From Agriterribacter sp035444585 (GTDB taxonomy: Bacteria; Bacteroidota; Bacteroidia; Chitinophagales; Chitinophagaceae): a DNA stretch of 64,000 bases. The stretch lies in the NCBI RefSeq assembly GCF_035444585.1, contig NZ_DAOMOZ010000001.1:1-64000 (forward strand), read 5' to 3'. The notes under the pieces were generated by a model. It was not told where the DNA came from. It did not search any database and saw nothing but the letters and a program-made list of their open reading frames with translations. Shown in pieces: positions 43,789-52,980 of this stretch. Each line of letters starts with the position of its first letter. Position 1 is the stretch's first letter. The position numbers and the translations under genes were made by a program.

Positions 43789-44379
43789 TTGAAGCGAAAA
43801 ATTGTTGTAGCAGTTACCGGCGCCAGCGGGTCTTTGTACGCCCGTCAACTGGTGGATAAGTTATCGGCCATACCCGAACAATGGAATGAGCTTGCACTGG
43901 TAATTACAGACAACGCCAGGCAGGTGTGGGAAACGGAGCTCGGCGATGATCCTTTCGATAAATATGCTGTTAATATTTACGGGAAAAATGATTTTAACGC
44001 TCCTTTTGCATCCGGTTCAGGGCAATTTGATACAATGATCATTATTCCCTGTTCTATGGGCACTTTAGGACGGGTAGCCACAGGCGTTTCAAATGACCTG
44101 ATCACAAGAGCCGCCGATGTAATACTAAAAGAAAGAAGAAAGCTGATTTGCGTTGTGAGAGACACGCCGTATAACCTTATTCATATCCGTAATATGGAAA
44201 CGGTTACCCTGGCCGGAGGCATCATTTGTGCTGCTACACCTTCTTTTTACAGCCGTCCTCAAACCATTGAAGCTGTAGCCGCCACCGTGGTAGACAGGGT
44301 ACTTGATCTTTGCGGATTTAGTATTGCTTCCTTCCGTTGGGGTACAAATAGTGCGGACCCTACACAGGATCATCCATAA
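43789..44379 (+). CDS. ubiX: UbiX-type flavin prenyltransferase
   Basis: A 196-residue flavoprotein that makes prenylated FMN for UbiD-type decarboxylases. The start is TTG at 43789; KRKIVVAVTGASGSLYARQL already begins the Rossmann strand. Ser in GASGS and the downstream SMGTLGRVATGVSNDLITRAADV, then VVRDTPYNLIHIRNM, are family motifs. No UbiD partner gene lies in the window. It is divergent from the thioredoxin-like gene with a very short gap. The 307-bp stretch 44380-44686 behind it holds no gene that I can support, only a heptamer array. Confidence 0.93.
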   Translation: MKRKIVVAVTGASGSLYARQLVDKLSAIPEQWNELALVITDNARQVWETELGDDPFDKYAVNIYGKNDFNAPFASGSGQFDTMIIIPCSMGTLGRVATGVSNDLITRAADVILKERRKLICVVRDTPYNLIHIRNMETVTLAGGIICAATPSFYSRPQTIEAVAATVVDRVLDLCGFSIASFRWGTNSADPTQDHP

Positions 44380-44626
44380 AACGATACAATGACTGTAATT
44401 AAGCCCGCGGGGTGCCATTTATTGAATGACAAACCTGCTACAGCCCTTATATACAGTTCATGTAAACTGGCATGTTGATTACAGTCGTGGCATACGGCTT
44501 GTTTACCGAAAAGTAAAAGTAAATGAAAAATGGATGGATTGTGAAACGGTGCTGCCGGACAAAACCCTGCCTCCACTGATCTGCGATGAAGCGGATTGTA
44601 ATTACTATCGTTATCCCGTTCGTAAC

Positions 44627-44680
44627 ACACCTCACACACTTATACCTTACACCCTATACCTCATACCTTATATACCTTGT
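44627..44680. repeat. Degenerate heptamer array
   Basis: ACACCTC, ACACACT, TATACCT, TACACCC, TATACCT, CATACCT and a tail, in unbroken phase from 44627. It lies between ubiX and lolA. Its units are related to those in the second half of the 49699 array. Confidence 0.6.
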
Positions 44681-44686
44681 CCCCTC

Positions 44687-45358
44687 TTACTGCAGATCTA
44701 TTACTTCAACATCCGGATGTTTGGTAGCATTAAAAACAAAAAAGCTGTTGTCTATTTTTGGGTTGGGAATAAAGCTTGAAACTTTATACACATAACGGTT
44801 GCCGTTTTTTTCAAACAGCCTGGTTGAAACGATGTTCTTTGTTGCCTTGTCTACACATACCAGTATTTTAAAAAATGCTTTATTTTTATCAGTAGGGGTA
44901 AGTTCTATTTCCTGTAATGTTTTTTTACCTTCTTTTTTCTCGCCATTCAGCTTGTACAGAAAATCTTTTTCATAAAAATTTGTGAATATCTTTTGAGGCG
45001 TAAAGCTGCTGCCATCGGGATCAAATTTACTCACCTGAACCTCATTTGCACCTTTATCATAAGTCCATATTTTCTGCGCATTGCAAAAAATCTCCTGGTC
45101 GGTCAGTTCTACTTTATACTGGTTGCCCTTCATATAGGCCGTTCCTTTTTTTGTGCCCTGGATCTTGCCTGCCGCATTTTCAATTTGCAACACAAAATCT
45201 GCTTTAACAGTATTGTATGTTTTAAATTTAGCGGTTACACCGTCCAGTACTCTTTTAGCGTCGGGGTCATTGGTTCCAAGGGTTTTAACGGAATTTTGTG
45301 CTACTCCTGTCAGGGAGAACATAGCCAGTAGTGCTGTAATAGTTAATATTCCTTTCAT
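44687..45358 (-). CDS. lolA: Outer-membrane lipoprotein carrier protein LolA
   Basis: A 223-residue periplasmic chaperone that carries lipoproteins to the outer membrane. I start at the ATG at 45358, supported by a consensus promoter 19 bp upstream; the frame open to 45379 would run into that promoter. The signal peptide is MKGILTITALLAMFSLTGVAQ. The LolA fold is visible: YNTVKADFVLQIENAAGK, GTAYMKGNQYKVEL, KIWTYDKGANEVQVS, ARTRLFEKNG-type late strands and VVSTRLFEKNG. It lies just downstream of ftsK on the minus strand. Confidence 0.88.
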   Translation of the reverse strand: MKGILTITALLAMFSLTGVAQNSVKTLGTNDPDAKRVLDGVTAKFKTYNTVKADFVLQIENAAGKIQGTKKGTAYMKGNQYKVELTDQEIFCNAQKIWTYDKGANEVQVSKFDPDGSSFTPQKIFTNFYEKDFLYKLNGEKKEGKKTLQEIELTPTDKNKAFFKILVCVDKATKNIVSTRLFEKNGNRYVYKVSSFIPNPKIDNSFFVFNATKHPDVEVIDLQ

Positions 45359-45376
45359 TCGTTTTTTATTGGTGCG

Positions 45377-45406
45377 CAAAGATAGTTATTTCAAAGACTG
45401 TTGCAA
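45377..45406 (-). promoter_or_regulatory. lolA promoter
   Basis: Minus strand TTG (45404-45406), 19-bp spacer and TATCTTTG (45377-45384): a perfect fit to the consensus. Transcription would start near 45370, about 12 nt before the ATG. Confidence 0.7.
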
Positions 45407-45450
45407 CAGCAATATAGTTTAATGTGATATTGCCGTTACCGGCTTTTATT

Positions 45451-47931
45451 TTACAATGCCTGCAAAAACTCTTCCAATTCCATTTCGGTTTTAAATATTA
45501 CATCTCTTGCCTTGCTGCCCTGGTTCGGTCCTACGATCCCTGCCGATTCCAACTGATCCATTAAGCGGCCTGCGCGGTTATATCCCAGCTTCATGCGGCG
45601 CTGTAATAATGAAGTAGATCCGATCTGGCTTTGAACAATAAGCCGGGCGGCTTCTTCAAACAAAGGATCGCGGTTCCCTGAATCGAAATCTTTGCCTTCC
45701 AGCTCTTTTTCATCAATATATTCCGGTAAATAAAAGGGTTGGGGATATCCTCTTTGTTCACCAATGAATTCAACAATTTTTTCTACTTCAGGCGTATCTA
45801 CAAAAGCGCACTGCAACCTGGTTACTTCGCCGTTGTAAGACACCAGCATATCTCCGCGGCCTATCAACTGTTCTGCGCCGCCCGTATCTAAAATGGTGCG
45901 GGAATCAATTTTAGAAGAAACCTTAAAGGCAACCCTTGCAGGGAAGTTGGCTTTAATGGTTCCGGTAATGATATTAACCGATGGGCGTTGGGTGGCAATG
46001 ATAAGGTGGATCCCCACCGCCCTGGCCAATTGGGCCAAACGCGCAATAGGCATTTCAATCTCTTTGCCTGCGGTCATGATAAGGTCGGCAAACTCATCAA
46101 TGACCAGAACCATAAAAGGTAAAAACTGGTGGCCTTTTTCGGGATTGAGCCTGCGGGCTGCAAATTTTTCATTGTTCTCCCTTATATTCCGGCAGCCTGC
46201 TTCTTTAAGCAGATCGTATCGGTTGTCCATTTCAATACACAGGGCATTCAGCGAGTGTACTACTTTCTTGGTGTCGGTAATAATGGATTCTTCTTCACCG
46301 GGAAGCTTGGCGAGGAAATGCTTTTCAATTACCCGGTATAAGCTCAGTTCAACTTTTTTAGGGTCTACCATCACCAGTTTAAGCTGTGATGGGTGTTTTT
46401 TATACAGAAGCGATACCAGTATGGCGTTAATGCCTACCGATTTACCCTGTCCTGTAGCGCCGGCCATTAACAGGTGGGGCATGGTAGCAAGATCTACAAT
46501 AAAATGCTCATTGTCTATTTTTTTGCCCAAAGCTATGGGCAGTGAAAATTTGTTCTGCTGAAACTTATCCGACGATAAAAGTCCTTTCATGCTTACGATA
46601 GACTTTTTAACATTGGGCACTTCAATGCCAATAGTCCCTTTCCCGGGAATGGGAGCAATGATGCGTATACCCAGGGCCGCAAGGCTTAAGGCAATATCAT
46701 CTTCCAGGTTTTTTATGCGCGAAATACGAACGCCTGCAGCGGGAACAATTTCATATAGGGTAACAGTGGGGCCTACCGTAGCGGAGATCTGCCGGATATC
46801 AATATCATAATTTTTCAGCGTGTTGATGATCTGGTGCTTGTTGGCTTCCAGCTCGGAAGCATCCAGCACAATTTTTTCGCTTCCATGGGTTTCCAGCAGA
46901 TCAAGAGACGGGTACCTGTAATCCTTAAGATCAAGAACAGGGTCGTAAGGTGGCAGGTTCTCAACTCTTTTTACGGGTGTTTCTTCATCGTCAGGAAGGC
47001 CGGCATCATCAGGCTCTTCTGTACTTTTTAACGCGTTGATCTGCAATTCCAGCTCTGCTGTCGTTTTTTTACGTGACTTGGGGATAATGGTGGTTTTCGG
47101 TTCGTGACCGGTTTCCGACAACACTATTTTTCCGCCGGAGTCGTTTATCCCTGCCGGATTGATGACCACTACGCCGCCGGGATGTTTGAGGGTATTGCCT
47201 TTAGCGTCATTGATCGTATTTTCCTCTGTGAACAGCCTTGCTTCTTCGGTAAAGGAATTATCTACCGGCACCAGTTTGCTGTGCCCGTTTTGGTCTTTAT
47301 ATTTTTGTTTTTTAGATGGCAGGGAGAAAGACGGGTTAAACCGCCATATAAAATAGGAAAAGCCGCCAACCAGTAAGAGGGCTGCAGTACCCAGTTTTCC
47401 TAAAAAACCGCTCAGCCAGTGGCTGGTTATGTTACCTGTTTCTCCGCCCCACGGAAAGCCGTTGCCCTGTGTAATGAAAGCCAATGCCGTGCTGAAAAAT
47501 ATAAGCCCCACCACTATATACCTGAAATTACGCCAGGGTGAGAAAATCTTTTCACCGAACAACAGGTTCACGCCCATAATAAAAAAGAAAATGCAAAAAA
47601 GATAAGATGATAAGCCGAAGCCTTCGTAAAAAAACATATGGGATATGTAAGCGCCTATACGGCCAAGCAGGTTGGCCGCTTTTATGCTATCGCCAAATAA
47701 GAATGCTGAAAAACCCTGTAATACTTTGTCCTGATCCTGGCGCCATGTAAAAATATAAGAAGTGAATGCTATAAAGAGAAAAAAAGCAATAAGCAGCAGC
47801 ACGCTTCCCAGTATTTTATGGGTGCGTTCATCCTTCACCAGCTCTTTTACTTTGATCTTTTCTGCTTTATCACTTGTAAGTTTTTCAGGATCAGGATATT
47901 TAGACTTATTGTTTTTTAATTTATTAGCCAT
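45451..47931 (-). CDS. ftsK: DNA translocase FtsK
   Basis: An 826-residue septal motor that pumps DNA and resolves chromosome dimers. Four N-terminal membrane helices (about 40-200) anchor it. A linker (about 205-320, with acidic patch DDAGLPDDEETP) leads to the alpha/beta motor domains, with Walker A GATGQGKS (Lys497) and Walker B VLVIDEFADLIM. The gamma winged-helix domain is at the C-terminus (RRMKLGYNRAGRLMDQLESAGIV). Length is normal for Bacteroidota. A -7 box lies 30 bp upstream. Confidence 0.97.
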   Translation of the reverse strand: MANKLKNNKSKYPDPEKLTSDKAEKIKVKELVKDERTHKILGSVLLLIAFFLFIAFTSYIFTWRQDQDKVLQGFSAFLFGDSIKAANLLGRIGAYISHMFFYEGFGLSSYLFCIFFFIMGVNLLFGEKIFSPWRNFRYIVVGLIFFSTALAFITQGNGFPWGGETGNITSHWLSGFLGKLGTAALLLVGGFSYFIWRFNPSFSLPSKKQKYKDQNGHSKLVPVDNSFTEEARLFTEENTINDAKGNTLKHPGGVVVINPAGINDSGGKIVLSETGHEPKTTIIPKSRKKTTAELELQINALKSTEEPDDAGLPDDEETPVKRVENLPPYDPVLDLKDYRYPSLDLLETHGSEKIVLDASELEANKHQIINTLKNYDIDIRQISATVGPTVTLYEIVPAAGVRISRIKNLEDDIALSLAALGIRIIAPIPGKGTIGIEVPNVKKSIVSMKGLLSSDKFQQNKFSLPIALGKKIDNEHFIVDLATMPHLLMAGATGQGKSVGINAILVSLLYKKHPSQLKLVMVDPKKVELSLYRVIEKHFLAKLPGEEESIITDTKKVVHSLNALCIEMDNRYDLLKEAGCRNIRENNEKFAARRLNPEKGHQFLPFMVLVIDEFADLIMTAGKEIEMPIARLAQLARAVGIHLIIATQRPSVNIITGTIKANFPARVAFKVSSKIDSRTILDTGGAEQLIGRGDMLVSYNGEVTRLQCAFVDTPEVEKIVEFIGEQRGYPQPFYLPEYIDEKELEGKDFDSGNRDPLFEEAARLIVQSQIGSTSLLQRRMKLGYNRAGRLMDQLESAGIVGPNQGSKARDVIFKTEMELEEFLQAL

Positions 47932-47960
47932 GTAACTTCAAGCCTATGGTTAAAGATAAA

Positions 47961-47968
47961 CAAAGATA
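47961..47968 (-). promoter_or_regulatory. -7 element of ftsK
   Basis: Minus strand TATCTTTG; leader about 23 nt. No TTG at the usual -33 distance. Confidence 0.4.
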
Positions 47969-48124
47969 AGGTGTTTGCTGGGCTGGCTGCTACTAAAAAA
48001 AATCTGCAGCGATCAAAAATTGTTGGTATCACTGAAGGGGGTTCTTAAAACGGGCGCTTCAAAAGGCGAAAATCCGACTGCAGTATGCCGGTGTATAACG
48101 GGTATGAATTTCAGGAATTTCAGC

Positions 48125-48132
48125 TAAATTTG
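48125..48132 (+). promoter_or_regulatory. -7 element of def
   Basis: TAAATTTG, a perfect -7 match, about 29 nt of leader before the ATG at 48168. No -33 TTG seen. Confidence 0.45.
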
Positions 48133-48167
48133 CAGCCATAAAATACGCGAATCAATAAGTAAAGCCG

Positions 48168-48746
48168 ATGATTTTACCCATTATAGCATATGGTGCCCCG
48201 GTACTGAGAACAGTGTGTAAGGATATAACACCCGACTATCCTCAACTGAACAGGTTAATAGATGATATGTGGGAAACCATGTATGCTTCCAGCGGGGTAG
48301 GGCTGGCTGCTCCCCAGATTAATCGCGACGTAAGGCTTTTTGTTATGGACAGCACACAGATTTTTGCCGGTATGGATGAAAATGAAAGAAAGAAATACCC
48401 CGATACACCCGGCATTAAACAGGTTTTTATCAATGCGCATGTTAAAGAACTGGATGGTAAGGAATGGGCGTATAATGAAGGCTGCCTGAGTATTCCTAAA
48501 ATAAGAGAAGACATTTACCGCAACGAGGAAGTAACGATCGGGTATATGGATGAACAATTTCAACCGCATATACAAACATTCAATGGAATAACAGCAAGGG
48601 TAATACTGCACGAATATGACCATATAGAAGGAAAATTATTCATTGATTACCTGAAACCTTTTAAACGCAGATTAATGAAAGGTAAGCTGGATGATATAAC
48701 CAAAGGCAAAGTAAGTGTAGACTATAAAATGTCTTTTGCAAAATAA
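48168..48746 (+). CDS. def: Peptide deformylase
   Basis: A 192-residue metalloenzyme that removes the formyl group from new protein N-termini. All three motifs are intact: GVGLAAPQ (43-50), EGCLSIP (104-110) with metal-ligand Cys106, and HEYDHIEG (148-155) with His148, Glu149 and His152. The insertion around residues 65-85 is usual in Bacteroidota. It overlaps the next gene by 11 bp, so the two are probably co-translated. Confidence 0.97.
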   Translation: MILPIIAYGAPVLRTVCKDITPDYPQLNRLIDDMWETMYASSGVGLAAPQINRDVRLFVMDSTQIFAGMDENERKKYPDTPGIKQVFINAHVKELDGKEWAYNEGCLSIPKIREDIYRNEEVTIGYMDEQFQPHIQTFNGITARVILHEYDHIEGKLFIDYLKPFKRRLMKGKLDDITKGKVSVDYKMSFAK

Positions 48747-49698
48747 ATACCCGCATATACGTCTTATTTTAACAGTGCTGCCGGTACTTTTACTGATACC
48801 TGCGGCATTTGTTTCGGCACAGGAGAGCGATACAGTGCTGATAGATAAAAAGGTAATTACACTTTCAGAGATCATTATCCGCAACAATGTGGATATACCT
48901 TCCTTTATTGAAAAGGTAAAGAACGATACTACTTTTTACAAAGCCTTCCGCAACCTCCGTGTTTTGAGCTTCACTTCGCTGAATGATATCAGGATGTTCA
49001 ATAAAAAAGGGAAAGTAAAAGCATCGTTATACAGCAAAACCGCACAATGGGCAAACGAAGGTTGCAGGCATACTACCATATTGCATGAAGACGTAACGGG
49101 AGATATGTATGACCATGACCGTCATTATAATTATTACACTCCGGAATTATATGCCAGTCTTTTTTTTGCCCCGGACACCATTTGTGGTGAAACCAATATT
49201 GTAAAGGGGGCGGAGTTGAATGTAAAAGGAAAATCAGGCATGGCAAAGCATAAAGAACAACTGAAAATGCTTTTTTTTAATCCGGGCAAAGCCATACCCG
49301 GACTACCTTTTATAGGCGGTAAAACAGCCATTTTTGAAGAAGACATGGCGCCATTTTACGAATATCATCTCGATTTGCAGGAACACCTGGGTGAGCTGTG
49401 TTATGTATTTTCCGTAAAAGTTAAAGACGGTTTAAGCGGAGCAAAAAGAAACCGGGTGGTTATTGATGAAATGACAACCTGGTTTAATGTAAAAACCTTT
49501 GAAGTTATTGCCCGTAATTATGCCATGAGCTATAAAGCCGGTATATATGATTTTGATGTTCAGATGCAGGTGGAAATGACAAGAACGAATGGTTACATGG
49601 TTCCGAAATTATTGCGTTATACCGGTAACTGGGATGTGGTTTTTAAAAAAAGAGAAAGAGGTGTGTTTACGGCAACGCTGTTTGATTTCGGGGGATAG
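48736..49698 (+). CDS. Exported protein of unknown function
   Basis: A 320-residue protein starting at TTG 48736, inside the end of def, with no ATG nearby before the signal peptide (HIRLILTVLPVLLLIPAAFVSA). The mature part is mostly beta with no motif that I recognise. It reads like a periplasmic or outer-membrane-associated lipid-binding-type protein: ITLSEIIIRNNVDIPSFIEKV, FYEYHLDLQEHLGELCYVFSVK, VVIDEMTTWFNVKTFEVIARN and MVPKLLRYTGNWDVVFKKRERG. The overlap with def suggests coupling only. I do not assign a function. Confidence 0.7.
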   Translation: MQNKYPHIRLILTVLPVLLLIPAAFVSAQESDTVLIDKKVITLSEIIIRNNVDIPSFIEKVKNDTTFYKAFRNLRVLSFTSLNDIRMFNKKGKVKASLYSKTAQWANEGCRHTTILHEDVTGDMYDHDRHYNYYTPELYASLFFAPDTICGETNIVKGAELNVKGKSGMAKHKEQLKMLFFNPGKAIPGLPFIGGKTAIFEEDMAPFYEYHLDLQEHLGELCYVFSVKVKDGLSGAKRNRVVIDEMTTWFNVKTFEVIARNYAMSYKAGIYDFDVQMQVEMTRTNGYMVPKLLRYTGNWDVVFKKRERGVFTATLFDFGG

Positions 49699-49768
49699 GG
49701 TGGAAGGCGGAAGGTGGAAGGTTGAAGGTGTGTCTTACACCTCATGCCTTACACCCTATACCTTTAAC
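49699..49768. repeat. Degenerate heptamer array, ten units in perfect phase
   Basis: GGTGGAA, GGCGGAA, GGTGGAA, GGTTGAA, GGTGTGT, CTTACAC, CTCATGC, CTTACAC, CCTATAC, CTTTAAC. Purine-rich and pyrimidine-rich units share one unbroken 7-nt phase. It starts right after the stop codon at 49696-49698. Confidence 0.8.
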
Positions 49769-49797
49769 CCCCCTGCATATTATGATCAACTTAATCC

Positions 49798-49805
49798 TAC
49801 TTTTG
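49798..49805 (+). promoter_or_regulatory. -7 element of the RNase Z gene
   Basis: TACTTTTG, a perfect -7 match. Transcription would start about 13 nt before the GTG at 49825, which supports that start codon. No -33 TTG. Confidence 0.5.
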
Positions 49806-49824
49806 CATCACTTAATCATATAAT

Positions 49825-50733
49825 GTGTTTGCGGTAACCATACTTGGCAATAATTCAGCGCTTCCCATGCACAACAGGCATCCTACAGCGCAGGTAGTTC
49901 ATTATAATGAGCATCTTTTTTTAGTGGACTGCGGCGAAGGTACGCAGATACAAATGAACAATTACAAGATCCGCCGTAACCGTATCCGCTACATTTTTAT
50001 TTCACATTTACATGGCGATCATTATTTTGGATTGCCGGGTTTGCTCACCAGCTATGGATTAAACGGCCGTACAGAGGATCTCTGGATATTTTCGCCTCCC
50101 ATGTTGAAGGAGATCATAGAAATACAGTTCAGGTCGTCTGATACCCTGTTGCCTTATCCTCTGCATTTTGTTGCTATAGAAAAAGATGGAGTGCTTGTAG
50201 ATGAAAAGAAGATAACGGTAAGTTGTTTTGCGGTTAGTCACCGCATTCCGTGCTGGGGCTTTTTATTTAAGGAAAAGGAAAAACCATTAAAACTCAACAG
50301 CGAAAAATTGCGGCAGTATGCTATCCCTTCCTCATTTTACCAGCAGCTTAAAACAGGTGAAGATTATATTACCAAAGGAGGAGAAACAATAAAAAATGAA
50401 TGGGTAACAAAGCCGCCGGAAATTGCTCAAAGCTATGCCTACTGCGCAGATACTTTGTATGATGAAGGCATAGCGGAAAAATGTAAAGGGGTAAGCCTGT
50501 TGTATCATGAGGCTACCTATTTGGACGATCAGAGAGAGAAAGCGCTGAGCCGGATGCATTCTACAAGCCGGCAGGCTGCTGCCATTGCATTAAAAGCCAA
50601 TGCACACAAATTGCTCATAGGTCATTTCAGCAGCAGGTACGAAACACTGGATGATTTTCTTACGGAAGCCCGCGAAGTTTTTCCAAATACGGATTTGGCC
50701 ATTGAAGGTGCAACTTATATTGTACGTACATGA
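49825..50733 (+). CDS. rnz: Ribonuclease Z
   Basis: A 302-residue metallo-beta-lactamase-fold endonuclease that matures tRNA 3' ends. The start is GTG at 49825; an ATG at 49823 is in another frame. HLHGDH (61-66) is the main zinc motif. The AVSHR, LLYHEATY and GHFSSRY motifs supply the remaining ligands. The exosite-like stretch around residues 150-180 (LKTGEDYITKGGETIKNEW region) is normal for the family. It is likely monocistronic. Confidence 0.95.
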   Translation: MFAVTILGNNSALPMHNRHPTAQVVHYNEHLFLVDCGEGTQIQMNNYKIRRNRIRYIFISHLHGDHYFGLPGLLTSYGLNGRTEDLWIFSPPMLKEIIEIQFRSSDTLLPYPLHFVAIEKDGVLVDEKKITVSCFAVSHRIPCWGFLFKEKEKPLKLNSEKLRQYAIPSSFYQQLKTGEDYITKGGETIKNEWVTKPPEIAQSYAYCADTLYDEGIAEKCKGVSLLYHEATYLDDQREKALSRMHSTSRQAAAIALKANAHKLLIGHFSSRYETLDDFLTEAREVFPNTDLAIEGATYIVRT

Positions 50734-50863
50734 GCAAGGCCCTGCCAGGATATGTGTTATAGGTTTTATTCTTAATATTAAAATAAATTAGCCATCTTTA
50801 AAGAACAGTTTGGATTGGCATGATATTCCATTATCTTTTTATTCATCTAAAATCAGAAATTGT

Positions 50864-51352
50864 ATGAAAAAAACACTTTACCGTTTGCTCCGGGTTTCTA
50901 TGGTTGTTGCAATGGCCAGCATCTGGCTTTTTTCGTGTAAACCTAAAATAAGCGGCCAGGACATTGAAGCTAAAATTCAATCGAATTCTGCTTTATCACA
51001 TCTTGCCGTTACCGTAAAGGATGGTGTGGTTACGCTTAGTGGTGAAGCCAAAGATGAAGCCGACAGGGCGAATAGCGAAGCTGCCGTTAAAAGTATAGAA
51101 GGAGTAAAGGAAGTTGTAAACAATACAACCATTGCGCCTGCGCCTGCACCTGTTGAAATTGCGGCCGACGACCCGTTAACAAAAGGCATTGCTGATGCGC
51201 TCAAAGATTTTCCAACAGTTAAAGCTACTGCGAATGATGGGGTAATTACCGTTACCGGCGAAACCACGGCCGCCAACTGGAAAAAAATTAAAATGGCATT
51301 GGATGGTTTAAAATCTAAAAAAGTTGATGCAACTGCTTTAAAAATCAATTAA
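50864..51352 (+). CDS. BON-domain lipoprotein
   Basis: A 162-residue lipoprotein from the ATG at 50864, with signal ending in LFSC (Cys25). Two BON domains follow (about 32-95 and 105-160), each with the VTVKDGVVTLSGEAKDEADRANSE or TANDGVITVTGETT pattern, joined by an Ala/Pro-rich linker (APAPAPVE). BON domains bind membrane lipid or hold outer-membrane assembly partners, as in OsmY-type proteins. The next gene, 18 bp later, also has a BON-like part, so the pair likely works together. Confidence 0.85.
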   Translation: MKKTLYRLLRVSMVVAMASIWLFSCKPKISGQDIEAKIQSNSALSHLAVTVKDGVVTLSGEAKDEADRANSEAAVKSIEGVKEVVNNTTIAPAPAPVEIAADDPLTKGIADALKDFPTVKATANDGVITVTGETTAANWKKIKMALDGLKSKKVDATALKIN

Positions 51353-51370
51353 CCTAAAAAAAAAGATCTT

Positions 51371-51793
51371 ATGGCATTACAGGATAAATACAAACAGTTG
51401 GTTGATACTGCAACAGCTTCTGGTGTGGCCAATTTGCAGGTAAGGGAACAGGACGGAGTACTGTATATTGATGGAGAAGCGCCATCTGGAAGTGTAAAAG
51501 ACCAGTTATGGGACATATATGGAAAAATAGACCCTAATTTTTTATCGGGTGATGTGGTGATGAATATAAATGTAGCTTCTGCCGTTGCAGGCGCCAGGGC
51601 TAAAGTAACCACCGAAAAATCTAACCTTAATATCCGCAAAGGCCCGGGAACCGATCAGCCCATTGTTGGAAAAGCGGCGCATAACGAAACCGTAACCCTG
51701 GTTAGCAAAGCAAACGACCAGTGGTGGCTGATCAGGACAGATGCGGGTGAAGAAGGTTATTCCTACGCCCAGTATTTAACAGTAGTGGAATAG
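51371..51793 (+). CDS. BON-like plus bacterial SH3 domain protein
   Basis: A 140-residue protein with no evident signal peptide. Residues 1-72 look like a BON-type domain (VREQDGVLYIDGEAPSGSVKDQLWDIYGKI). Residues 76-138 are a bacterial SH3 domain (SNLNIRKGPGTDQPIVGKA...QWWLIRTDAGEEGYSYAQYLTVVE), a cell-wall-binding module. Similar proteins follow a BON lipoprotein in other Bacteroidota, from memory. The next 298 bp (51794-52091) contain an open frame that is not protein-like, and I see nothing else in them. Confidence 0.78.
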   Translation: MALQDKYKQLVDTATASGVANLQVREQDGVLYIDGEAPSGSVKDQLWDIYGKIDPNFLSGDVVMNINVASAVAGARAKVTTEKSNLNIRKGPGTDQPIVGKAAHNETVTLVSKANDQWWLIRTDAGEEGYSYAQYLTVVE

Positions 51794-52091
51794 TGGCGCC
51801 GGAAATTTCTTGCAGAGATGCAAGATGTAGCTGGGCACAAACAAAGATGGATGTACACAGGTGGAGATTGATGGGCGCTTATACGCGGTTAACCATTTTT
51901 CTTCACTCTTTGGTGCATCGGTCGTATGCTATTTCCCGAATGTTTAATTCAACGACACGATTCCGGGCGGTACGGCAATATTCTGTCTCGAAGGCATTGG
52001 TTTATCGACAATTTGCAATTTTAAAAACGGGGGTTGGCATTTGCCCTGTAATGCATTCCGAAGCATTAACTAAAGTTGAATAAAAACCGGG

Positions 52092-52970
52092 TTACCTGTT
52101 TAAAGCGGATCCTAATATTTTTTTTCGATAAGCGGAAGGGGTCATACCGGTAATTTCCTTAAAAAACTTATTGAAATTAGTAGGGTTATGATAGCCACAC
52201 TCGTAAGATATTTGTGTAATGCTGTTTTCGTGATTATGTAACAGTTCACCCGCATGCCTTACACGCAGTTCATTTAAAAAGCTTGAAAATGTTTTACCCG
52301 TATGTTGCCTGAAGAACCTGCAAAATGCCGTGGGCGCCAAATGCGCAATAGCCGCTACTTCATCGAGGCGGATCTCCTGCTTGAAGTTCTGCATTAAAAA
52401 CTGATACACTGTATTTATCCTGTCGGTATCTTTTGCGTTAAAAGTATTTACAAAATTTTTACTGGAGAGATATTTGATCTCGGTAGTATAGGCCAGAATT
52501 TCCAGGATCCCGAAAAAAATGATTAACCGCGAAAGCCCCTCCTTTTCCATAATGCCCGACATTTTTTCCCTTATAACATTTCTTGTTTTTCCGGTGATCT
52601 CAAGTCCCCTCAAAGATTTATTGATCAAAGTATTGAAAGGCTGTAGATCTTTGGGTGTTAAAAAAAGCCTGAGCAAAGAAGGAGAAAAATAGATCACAAT
52701 GGCTTTAGATCGCAGGTTCTTGTTCCCCTTATAATAGATATCATCATTGGTTAGTATATGGGGTGTATCGGGCCCCATTAATATGAGCGTCTCTTCGTTG
52801 AAAGTACTTACACTGTTTCCTACCACCTTTTTGCCGTACCCTTCTTCAATATATACCAGCTCGCAGTTGGGGTGAAAGTGAAATGGCGTGTCCAGGTAAG
52901 CGGTATCAATTTTTTTAAAATAGATCAGTTGATTTTCATTGATCCCTACATCTATGAACAATGGTTTCAT
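52092..52970 (-). CDS. AraC family transcriptional regulator with cupin sensor
   Basis: A 292-residue regulator. Residues about 20-110 form an N-terminal cupin of the arabinose-binding type (FHFHPNCELVYIEEGYG, LILMGPDTPHIL). The C-terminal 100 residues are the AraC double helix-turn-helix, with AHLAPTAFCRFFRQHTGKTFSSFLNE and GYHNPTNFNKFFKEITGMTPSAYRK. It is divergent from the SusC/SusD catabolic locus, and the gap contains matching half-sites (see 52981-53047). I infer that it senses a sugar derivative and switches on the locus. Confidence 0.93.
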   Translation of the reverse strand: MKPLFIDVGINENQLIYFKKIDTAYLDTPFHFHPNCELVYIEEGYGKKVVGNSVSTFNEETLILMGPDTPHILTNDDIYYKGNKNLRSKAIVIYFSPSLLRLFLTPKDLQPFNTLINKSLRGLEITGKTRNVIREKMSGIMEKEGLSRLIIFFGILEILAYTTEIKYLSSKNFVNTFNAKDTDRINTVYQFLMQNFKQEIRLDEVAAIAHLAPTAFCRFFRQHTGKTFSSFLNELRVRHAGELLHNHENSITQISYECGYHNPTNFNKFFKEITGMTPSAYRKKILGSALNR

Positions 52971-52980
52971 TTAAAAGATA

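Noticed and set aside
44426..44779. Plus-strand open frame after ubiX (MTNLLQPLYTVHVNW...)
   Set aside because: The first ~65 residues look somewhat protein-like, but the frame then runs through the heptamer array and into the opposite lolA end. No homology that I can recognise.
51793..52083. Open frame of 96 residues after the BON-SH3 gene
   Set aside because: Basic and low in protein-like pattern, no start signals, no family recognised. Treated as non-coding.
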